Origin: Candidatus Peribacteria bacterium | GTDB taxonomy: Bacteria; Patescibacteriota; Gracilibacteria; Peribacterales; Peribacteraceae | Direction of reading: 5' to 3' | NCBI GenBank assembly: GCA_023245865.1 | Contig: JAHFJN010000001.1 | Coordinates: 787,637 to 851,636, forward strand | DNA length: 64,000 bases | Shown: positions 57,501-64,000 of the stretch, piece by piece | Layout of the letters: every line of letters begins with the position of its first letter | How positions within the stretch are numbered: the stretch's first letter is position 1 | Position numbers and translations under genes: made by a program | Notes under the pieces: generated by a model | Told to the model about the DNA's origin: nothing | The model's database searches: none | The model's input: only the letters and a program-made list of their open reading frames with translations

Positions 57501-57618
57501 AAAGGAGTATCCCCCGTACGCGATTGACGGTAATGAGCTGCTCCCGATGTACGATGTTCCGGCTCCGATTCGTTTGAATCCTGCCGCTTCCTCCTCGGCC
57601 TCCTCCGCCGCACGATGA
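54592..57618 (+). CDS. Large secreted protein of unknown function (1008 aa), gene A of a five-gene overlapping operon
   Basis: Signal peptide MRRGFFAAAPGLLCLLTATVSLARD; many Cys; C-terminal helical region and PPPPLPPLQP linker; alternative start 54562. Confidence 0.8.
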   Translation: MRRGFFAAAPGLLCLLTATVSLARDPLTVNGGTPQTFDDAKSGWEPIPAYLQGAQCGGWSANPNESVAGKIATVAGLPGHASQWNGVIPSGMGKRIETGADGGFQYPDNAKGLTTACEPYRKEITKKVWDEATHTHLKEQTFAYPYFEDPPCRTEDDKKSPLTPELCLNFCNKLNTWTYRDCVATHSVFLPQPEGPPLYLYDTCDRYADLYLCSDFEVPKDANGAPATPACVLGEKAQEGQWPNAMGCQGAECRCWGPGCIISPIAQWTLQFGMPAPFEGNLPSAWYHPYISYFRKYIGSFTRDKVEKSGGQDDTTRESVPVACYGLYDEFDPKVRQTHYWDRRCVMNIDVSNMSQTQAGKGQYGERTVIKDTDPQAQENQRTKDETDKDLWYLKLGWGFSLLNERSFKNDFGNDLSKVYLDTNNLDRAKMKIQKPVDRIEAEPKPVHPVGLRSFDDTGPDRVLVRWFQKQQTEVSVLLHPPVVRLLLPAGWAFGVDPEDPIFSHVTLSPAVSPDAKRSQRIELQINADDDMLGEALGFIERSELLHTEEQPIPFVIPTADPTNLRAAAQAWCTWWIKTSGGKTCQNNAGTTVPPEVKSMMDGLLEYADYIEQTRILRTGVASYAGRILQIQQQLTAPISTWMQENLKRYKDAIKDQKELAEIVDGEWRAVQGTMNHFHEVTNRPWCMSQRFTSMIFSLLDEWLPSRAENGKMSGDGLPNLIVARPEDLLIDFSSVSSLRNPIQIPVLRPEKLKIDIGAFLPTQSTTLKNIPKPPPPLPPLQPILDALNTAADSLPKVATNPRPIRPIALPILDVAQFNSAIMKIRAMRDILNYMNFRYDRFWQSIGPLTAKESLAGAEQKQMKEKLACNDWDDLLCQHVEMDLLERLQRIGSRPEVILKEDWQSVGTVRLVPDVCLPDDDVCLLLHGEKLPRKSTWQINGPDTFQDGTAQLRSTVRSLTLPKAVGDIDAKEYPPYAIDGNELLPMYDVPAPIRLNPAASSSASSAAR

Positions 57619-58400
57619 TGACAAAACGTTTCCATCGGCCACTCTGCACCGTGCTTTTGCTCTCCCTCGCACTCACGCCGATCGCCGCTGCGCAGGAGGT
57701 CGACTCGAGCGCATGCGGAGGCCAAGTGTATGCGGCGCTCGCGCACGAGGAACGCGAGTACCGCGCCGTGCTTTTCGGACAGAAATCCGTTGCGAGCCTG
57801 CCTATCGGCAGCGTGCAGTACGACAAGGAGGGAAATACGTGGATGAAGACGGGGGAAAATCAATGGAAGTCGCTCGCGGAAGGATTTGGGGAGACGGTCT
57901 GGAACAATACCTTGATGAACGAGCAAATGGACGTCCCCGTGCGGCGCGGAATCTTAGAAACCCGCAAAGCACTGACCTCTGAATTGATACCGCCGCTCAC
58001 GCAAAGTTTGCGTGCGCTCCAGTGCCGCATGCGGGCCGAATGTGCGCTCGCGCGCGCTTCACAAACGGCGGTCGGCTTGGCTCCGATAAAAATCCAACCG
58101 GACGGATGCATCGATTTTGAGTGGAAACCTTTCCCGGCATGCAAGCCTGAGGGGCAACAGTCCGCGGGTGTGATGACTTGTGACGATGCCGCAGACAGCA
58201 TCATGGATCGTGAGACGGTCTTGCTCCGAATGGTCGTGACCGAGGACGCGGCGTATCGAACCCTGCTGCAATTTGAAGGAATTTTTCAGGGCTTCCTCTC
58301 TGATTTTCGTTTCTCACTCTTGTCCCCTCTCTGGCAAACGGTTCGTATCATCGGCAACCTGACAAACATTCCCTGCTTCCTCTCAGAGTGCAATGAATAG
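57615..58400 (+). CDS. Secreted protein of unknown function (261 aa), gene B
   Basis: Signal peptide MMTKRFHRPLCTVLLLSLALTPIAAAQ; ATGA overlap with gene A. Confidence 0.8.
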   Translation: MMTKRFHRPLCTVLLLSLALTPIAAAQEVDSSACGGQVYAALAHEEREYRAVLFGQKSVASLPIGSVQYDKEGNTWMKTGENQWKSLAEGFGETVWNNTLMNEQMDVPVRRGILETRKALTSELIPPLTQSLRALQCRMRAECALARASQTAVGLAPIKIQPDGCIDFEWKPFPACKPEGQQSAGVMTCDDAADSIMDRETVLLRMVVTEDAAYRTLLQFEGIFQGFLSDFRFSLLSPLWQTVRIIGNLTNIPCFLSECNE

Positions 58401-59133
58401 CCTGCGCCCACGAGTATCGGCGCTGCTGCTCACGCTCTTCACTTTGAGTGCATGCGATCTCATCACGGTATCGAATGATGGATTTAAAACGGCGCGCCTC
58501 GCCCCGTGCTCCAAAGAAGAAACGCCCTTTGCCTCGATTCCCTTCGCAGATTGGCCGCGCACGTATCACGGCACCGTCTCGAGCATCATCGAGGCGCACC
58601 TGCGGGAACTTGGAAAGACAGGAACGTTGGAGCTTCGCTGCACGGAAGAAGATTATGGAAAATTACTGAAACCGACCGACGAGCTGAGGGGGCTCGCGAC
58701 GACCCTCGCCCCGTGGAAAACGAGTACGGGACAGAGTGACCTGTCCGAAGCGAATCTCGGACCGGTGCTCCTCGAGTACCTGCGCGACTATGAGTGCGCG
58801 CTCTCCGAGCGGGATAATTTCCTCAGTGTGATAGTGCCGCGCGAACACTCGAGCACCGACTCAATGGAGCGTGGTGCGTACAACACGGAAAAAGGGAAAC
58901 AGGAAGAACTCATCGCACGCGAGCGCGCGGTGGCGAGGCCCGCCCTCGAACGCACGTTGATCATCATTGGCGGGCTCGACAGGCTCCGACCGCTGGGAGT
59001 GGACGTGGAATGCCTGAAGCGCACATCTCTCGATATACGAAACAGTCTCGGACTCGTGAGCCAAGCGGTGAGCTGTCTTGCGCGCCTTCGCGATACGCAG
59101 GGAAGCCTCCGTGACCCACCGCAAGCACCATGA
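58393..59133 (+). CDS. Putative lipoprotein of unknown function (246 aa), gene C
   Basis: Lipobox LFTLSACD; 8-nt overlap with gene B. Confidence 0.8.
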   Translation: MNSLRPRVSALLLTLFTLSACDLITVSNDGFKTARLAPCSKEETPFASIPFADWPRTYHGTVSSIIEAHLRELGKTGTLELRCTEEDYGKLLKPTDELRGLATTLAPWKTSTGQSDLSEANLGPVLLEYLRDYECALSERDNFLSVIVPREHSSTDSMERGAYNTEKGKQEELIARERAVARPALERTLIIIGGLDRLRPLGVDVECLKRTSLDIRNSLGLVSQAVSCLARLRDTQGSLRDPPQAP

Positions 59134-61877
59134 AACGGACGCTTTCCTGCATCGGCCTCGTCCTTCTGCTGCTGACAATCGGGCAGAGTGCTTTGGCAAA
59201 ACCGATCTATGAACGATTCAAGGAAACAGTGGAGCGGGAGCTCGATACCGAAAAGCTGGAACCGGAACTGAGCGCGTACCTCAGTGCTTTTGAAGCGAAG
59301 AAAAAGAATGTCACGGTCACGGAAACAGACGTGAACAAGCTTCTGCAAGGTGACGCTTCCGGCGTCTGCGGAAAATTTCCGAAGGATACAAAGGAGTCGT
59401 CTGTCATCGGCTGCACGGATCTCACGGAGAGCTTAGATCGCATGCGTAGGGACGAAGCGCGTGTCCGGGAAACGGCGCGGCTGCTCCAAGCTGCCGCCAC
59501 CAGTTACGAGCTCCCGATCTCGCAACTGCCTGATCGCGCAGTGAAGATCAGTACGGACCTGCGCGCGATCGTGAATATGTGGTCGGCCGGAACGGGCAGT
59601 ATGAAATCCTCCGTCTCAGGTGCGATGCTGCGCACGCAGGACGGCAATGTGCAAGCCATGAGCGGGATGCTGATGAAGGTCGGTTCCAAACTAAGCCAAC
59701 TCTCATCCGAAGAGCGCATCGCCGCCGTGTGGCGCTATCAGTATGGATTTCGCCTCGTAAAAGGGGACCGCGATCCTCTGTATCCGGCGCCACCCCTCGA
59801 CACTGCCGCCGTGAATACGGAACGCCAGTTTCTGTTCAAGCGCTGGGACACTGTGGAAACAGCGATGGACGAACTCTGGCAGTACGCCGCAGGGGACACC
59901 TTCGACCCTCCGCTGAAAAATAACGAGTACGCGCTCTACAGTTTCCCAAAAAGCCTGATGGAGGGCGCGATGCCAGACAACATCATCCTCTGGATACGGA
60001 TGGATAAAAATACGGAGGGCACCCCCGCGCATCCTCTCGGTGACGTCGGGCTCGCGTGGGGCACGGCTCTGGAACCCGTGATGCCGTCACTGATCACGAG
60101 CGGTGGAGAGCCGATCCTCGGCGGCAATTACCCGCCGGAACCTGCAGCGGAATCACACGGGCTCTGCTCTGATCCCGCTATGCAGCGCGGCTTCCTCTGC
60201 CGGGCTCTTCTCGTTACAGCCCCGGGAGACCGTTGCCCGCTCGATTCAGGCATAGATCCGACGAAAATCTCTCTAACCATGTGCACGGAAACCCCCCCAA
60301 AGATCGGCACGTGGTGCTGCGACAAGAGCAATCGGCAATGTTCCCCCACTGCAACCTCGACGGCATGCGTGGAGGGAGGCGGCAGTCCGTCGGCAACGGC
60401 GCAGGGATGCGCGGCAAACGGCTGCATCGTCCCCCCCCTGGCACCTGTCTTCTGCTGCATGAAAAATACAAATAAACAGTGCGTGGAGACCATCACGTCA
60501 TCCACGTGCATAGTGCAGGGCGGGAGTCCGTCCGCAACGGCGGAAGGCTGCGTCACGAACGGATGTCAAGATCCCGCAGTGCAAAACGCCCGTTATACGA
60601 TCGCCGGTCCCGATGTTTGCAGTGATGTCACGTACCGCGAAAAGCGCGGGCCGTTCGATCCCGATACCCAATGCACTGTGAACATGCACTGTGAAACAAG
60701 TTGCGGCTACGCAGAGGGGCTGACAAAGTTAAAAGATGACAAAGGCGTGATTGATGTGTGTGTGAAAAAAGGCCCGCGCACCGTTGTCGCCACGTACCTG
60801 CTCTACCATGAGCTGCACCACGTCTATCAGCAATGCAATCAAAAACCGGGCTGGAGTAATTATGATCTCATCGACGCACGAACCGATCTCTCGAACGAGC
60901 AGAAGAAGCTGCTCAAAAATCAAGCGTGCTGTCGTCAGGAGGGCGAAGCCTATCGCGGCCAGTGTGACCTGATGGAACGCGACGGGGTGTTTGCGAACGT
61001 TCCACCGATTGATGGCGTCACCCTCAATGCGGAAGTGTGCGCGGAAGTACTGACCGATTATAGCTGCGGACCGCGCGACGGCTATGATGGTTGCGAAACG
61101 AGCAGGACATACCCGCCTGGTTTTAAGGACAAACTGTTCGAAATTGAACAATCCAGTAATCCAAAAAATGTCGGCAAGAGCTGCGAAGACGTGAACCCCG
61201 TCACGGGCAAGCCGCGGATGTTTGAGGACGCGCGCGTACAAACACTCAAAGACACCTTGGAGCGAAGAAGTGACATCTGCACACCCGGACAGACGAATAT
61301 CTACGCCAACCGCATCGGCAACAACATGTGTTACATCGGACAGTGTGTCGAAGAATCCTTGGAACTGAACCGCTTGGTTGGGGGCCGCAGCCCGACGGGC
61401 GTCGGAGACTCTCTGGCACCCTTCGACAGCCCCCGTACAGGGGCACCTCTCGGAAATTTACTGATCAACCCGGCGACGGCCGAGGAACTCCTGCCTCGCT
61501 ATAACCCGGCCCTCCTCATGCACGATATGGAAACCGCCCTCTGCCAATTGCAAGGCCTTCCCCCCCGTACGCCGCCGATCCTCTGTGCCATCGAATACAG
61601 CCAGCGCCTCCGCTTGCCGATTCAAGACCAGATCAAACAAGTTCAGAGCATGATCGGCCAAGAGGAGGCCGAGCAGGACGCCGTTTCGCAGCTGCTGAGC
61701 CTGGCTCCTGCGCTCGGATCGCGTATCGGTACATCGTTCTACGCCACGTACCTTCACACCGCCAGCCGCGAACTCTCCGGAGTACTGGGAGTCGCCGTGC
61801 AGCTCTTTACACAGATGAAGAGTATCACCTTCCCGACGCAAATGTGCCCCCTCGCTCCCGGTCTCCCCATTCCATGA
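59130..61877 (+). CDS. Large secreted protein (915 aa) with Cys-rich repeats and HELHH motif, gene D
   Basis: Signal peptide MKRTLSCIGLVLLLLTIGQSALAK; repeats GTWCCDKSNRQCSPTATSTACVEGGGSPSATAQGCAANGC / PVFCCMKNTNKQCVETITSSTCIVQGGSPSATAEGCVTNGC; TYLLYHELHHVYQQC; ATGA overlap with gene C. Confidence 0.85.
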   Translation: MKRTLSCIGLVLLLLTIGQSALAKPIYERFKETVERELDTEKLEPELSAYLSAFEAKKKNVTVTETDVNKLLQGDASGVCGKFPKDTKESSVIGCTDLTESLDRMRRDEARVRETARLLQAAATSYELPISQLPDRAVKISTDLRAIVNMWSAGTGSMKSSVSGAMLRTQDGNVQAMSGMLMKVGSKLSQLSSEERIAAVWRYQYGFRLVKGDRDPLYPAPPLDTAAVNTERQFLFKRWDTVETAMDELWQYAAGDTFDPPLKNNEYALYSFPKSLMEGAMPDNIILWIRMDKNTEGTPAHPLGDVGLAWGTALEPVMPSLITSGGEPILGGNYPPEPAAESHGLCSDPAMQRGFLCRALLVTAPGDRCPLDSGIDPTKISLTMCTETPPKIGTWCCDKSNRQCSPTATSTACVEGGGSPSATAQGCAANGCIVPPLAPVFCCMKNTNKQCVETITSSTCIVQGGSPSATAEGCVTNGCQDPAVQNARYTIAGPDVCSDVTYREKRGPFDPDTQCTVNMHCETSCGYAEGLTKLKDDKGVIDVCVKKGPRTVVATYLLYHELHHVYQQCNQKPGWSNYDLIDARTDLSNEQKKLLKNQACCRQEGEAYRGQCDLMERDGVFANVPPIDGVTLNAEVCAEVLTDYSCGPRDGYDGCETSRTYPPGFKDKLFEIEQSSNPKNVGKSCEDVNPVTGKPRMFEDARVQTLKDTLERRSDICTPGQTNIYANRIGNNMCYIGQCVEESLELNRLVGGRSPTGVGDSLAPFDSPRTGAPLGNLLINPATAEELLPRYNPALLMHDMETALCQLQGLPPRTPPILCAIEYSQRLRLPIQDQIKQVQSMIGQEEAEQDAVSQLLSLAPALGSRIGTSFYATYLHTASRELSGVLGVAVQLFTQMKSITFPTQMCPLAPGLPIP

Positions 61878-63274
61878 AACGAATTCTCCTCGCATCGGCG
61901 CTTCTCCTCTGCGTGTACGCGGAACCGGCTAGAGCGGAAAGTCATCTCAGTGAACAATGCAAAAAAATTCTCAGTCTCCCCCCCGTGTCTCCCTATATCA
62001 GCGCCGTCCGCGACCGTGCCGAAGCGGGCATCACGTATGCGAATGCCGGAGAAGTGGATGGCAGTTTCGAGAGCGTGCTGCAAAGCTGGGCGGAGTACGT
62101 CCGCTCTTCGATGGCCGAAGTGGCAGAGCCCCATACAGAGCTGATTGCCCGCGCGATGGACATGAGCAGCGCCACTGCCTGTCTGCACCTCGATGTCCTC
62201 ATGATCCAGTGCACCATGGAAAAGGTGCGTGACGAAATGAACGCACAGATCGAACGCGGTTCGCGCGAGGGCGTAACGCGACTCGGGCCGCTGCTCATAT
62301 TTTTGCAAGATCGTCTCACGCAGCTGCTGCGCGGGGCCCTGGACCCCGAGTACCAAGATCCCAATTGGGAGGAGTCCCAACCTTTCGATCCGCCGGACAG
62401 TGATTTTTCTGAGAGCCACGAGTGTCCATTCAGTTCGGATTACGCTCCTCCGTTTCAGAGCGGCTACGGTTGCGACGTGGAAACGCTGCAGCCACGCACC
62501 GCCTTCGCGCCCTTGAAGGCGGAATATGACACGCTGAAACTCATTACGGATCAGACAAATGCGTTTCGCGACGCGGAGCGCGCCTTCCTCACGACCGAGC
62601 AAGATCTTGCAACACTTTCCGGTGGAGATTCCGCAGCCTTCCCGCCCCTTCCGCCCCCCCGCACGCACCGCACCGCCGCGGGGTGCGACCAACAAACGAA
62701 CCTCCCGAGCTTCGATCTGCGCGGGCCCTTTTCTCTGCAAAAGAATCACCTCGATATCCTCACGCATTTCCTCCTGCAGCGCACCGAGGAAGGCGCCTCG
62801 CGACACTTCAGCGAAACATTGAAAAATGCGGACGAGTACTCCTCGGCCCAAAGCTCAGAGGCTACGCTGCGTTCGAACGAGAACATCCTCTGGTCCACGG
62901 TTCGCGGATCGCTGCGTCTCACATTCCAAGCATGGAGCATCCTCCAGGGCGAAGCCGAAGCGTTGCTCTTTCCCCAGGCGACCGACGATCAACTGGAGAT
63001 CGCACAAAGTTTGAGTAACCTGCACACAGTGGTAAGCACTCTCGCAAAGTTGGGACACGACAAGAGCGGGCTGCGCTCCTTTGCCATTAATATCGCTTCG
63101 TTTCTCCGCCGCAGCTGTGTCTTCCGCCCGTGCAATGCGAGCTTGGAAGAAGTGATCAAGATCTCGACGACTGACGCCTGCTTCCCTTACACGAACGGCG
63201 AGTTTTTGAACGATACGCCGGGGAGTCCCCGGTCGCAGAAGTGCCTGGAGGCGGCCAAGATGCAGATGCCGTGA
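61874..63274 (+). CDS. Secreted protein of unknown function (466 aa), gene E
   Basis: Signal peptide MKRILLASALLLCVYAEPARA; ATGA overlap with gene D. Confidence 0.8.
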   Translation: MKRILLASALLLCVYAEPARAESHLSEQCKKILSLPPVSPYISAVRDRAEAGITYANAGEVDGSFESVLQSWAEYVRSSMAEVAEPHTELIARAMDMSSATACLHLDVLMIQCTMEKVRDEMNAQIERGSREGVTRLGPLLIFLQDRLTQLLRGALDPEYQDPNWEESQPFDPPDSDFSESHECPFSSDYAPPFQSGYGCDVETLQPRTAFAPLKAEYDTLKLITDQTNAFRDAERAFLTTEQDLATLSGGDSAAFPPLPPPRTHRTAAGCDQQTNLPSFDLRGPFSLQKNHLDILTHFLLQRTEEGASRHFSETLKNADEYSSAQSSEATLRSNENILWSTVRGSLRLTFQAWSILQGEAEALLFPQATDDQLEIAQSLSNLHTVVSTLAKLGHDKSGLRSFAINIASFLRRSCVFRPCNASLEEVIKISTTDACFPYTNGEFLNDTPGSPRSQKCLEAAKMQMP

Positions 63275-64000
63275 GCCCGCCCCATCCACAACCAAAAGTG
63301 ATTCCTAAGTTTCTGACTGAGTCGATAGGTGTTCGCATGCGAGAGAACACCGAGGTGCGACTGCAGCGATTGCGGCGTTCCGTTCCGTTGTGCACTGCGA
63401 AAGATGCGCCGCTTCGTTTTTGTTCGCAGTCTCCGGTAGTGTGGCAGCAAGACATAGCCTAGAAAATCGATGCCCTGGCGATATTTGTGGATTGTCACTT
63501 TGTGCGGATGTAGAGAGAGGCTCAGGCGCTGCTGCAAAAAATCTTCGATAGGTATGAGCAGAGAGCGTAGAAGGTGTTCATCGCGATCGACGATCACAAA
63601 ATCATCCGTGTACCGGATGTACGGCTTGATCCGGAGCGTGTGTTTGATGAAATGATCCAGCTCATGCAAGTAGACGTTTGCGAACAGTTGCGAGGTCAAA
63701 TTCCCGATCGGGATTCCATTACCGTGTGTGACGCAAAATCCTTCGATGATGAGTGACAGGAGCTCCATCATCGCACGATCCTCAATGCGCTGAGCGAGAA
63801 GTGCGAGAAGAATCCCGTGATCGACCGACGCGAAGAAGCGATGAATATCGCACTTAAGCGCGAAGCAGCGATCCGTGTGATTGCGACTCGCGCTTCGCAG
63901 CATCCTCTCGAGCGTATCTACGCCCTTGTGCGTGCCCTTGCCCCTGCGGCACGAGAAAGAGTGAACGATGAATCCGGGCTCGAAGATCGGGTTGAGGGCC
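63187..64000 (-). CDS. Reverse transcriptase (RNA-directed DNA polymerase), 5' end beyond the window
   Basis: Frame stays open from 63903 to the edge: ALNPIFEPGFIVHSFSCRRGKGTHKGVDTLERMLRSASRNHTDRCFALKCDIHRFFASVDH...GIPIGNLTSQLFANVYLHELDHFIKHTLRIKPYIRYTDDFVIVDRD...GIDFLGYVLLPHYRRL. Confidence 0.93.
   Translation of the reverse strand, partial: ALNPIFEPGFIVHSFSCRRGKGTHKGVDTLERMLRSASRNHTDRCFALKCDIHRFFASVDHGILLALLAQRIEDRAMMELLSLIIEGFCVTHGNGIPIGNLTSQLFANVYLHELDHFIKHTLRIKPYIRYTDDFVIVDRDEHLLRSLLIPIEDFLQQRLSLSLHPHKVTIHKYRQGIDFLGYVLLPHYRRLRTKTKRRIFRSAQRNGTPQSLQSHLGVLSHANTYRLSQKLRNHFWLWMGRAHGICILAASRHFCDRGLPGVSFKNSPFV

Noticed and set aside
61874-63274. Gene E as DGR target (variable region) of the adjacent RT
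   Set aside because: I saw no C-type-lectin-like C-terminus and no A-biased near-repeat in the visible sequence.

Overview
A 64 kb bacterial chromosomal window, dense and mostly housekeeping. Gene style points to a CPR/Patescibacteria-type organism, perhaps Peregrinibacteria/Peribacteria; this is inference. Core content: a dispersed SUF Fe-S system (sufS, sufU, sufB, sufC, sufD), pheT, gltX, rpmB, rpmH, rpsF, rpsR, ndk, recO, ftsX, a class A PBP, lspA, ftsW/rodA, murG, murB, ssb, yebC, two tRNAs and a stand-alone 16S rRNA gene. Most notable observations: (1) several families of short, mostly 7-bp-period, often inverted micro-repeats sit in intergenic gaps and also, in frame, inside conserved genes (sufU, sufB, sufC, sufD, pheT three times, yebC, murB and others); (2) the 16S gene is interrupted close to the decoding site by an ~0.86 kb intron-like insertion encoding a LAGLIDADG endonuclease, and a 26-bp processing stem flanks the gene; (3) five consecutive overlapping genes encode large secreted/lipoprotein products of unknown function, one with an HELHH zincin motif and Cys-rich repeats; (4) a reverse transcriptase, possibly of DGR type, runs off the right edge; (5) there are tiny membrane-protein genes below the ORF-track cutoff, a 32-bp perfect palindrome over the promoter of a TrpR/YerC-like regulator, an S18 C-terminal relic, a tandem-OB SSB, and a 1064-aa protein with a transglutaminase-like Cys/His/Asp arrangement. 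All coordinates and motifs were read by eye; no searches or foldings were run.
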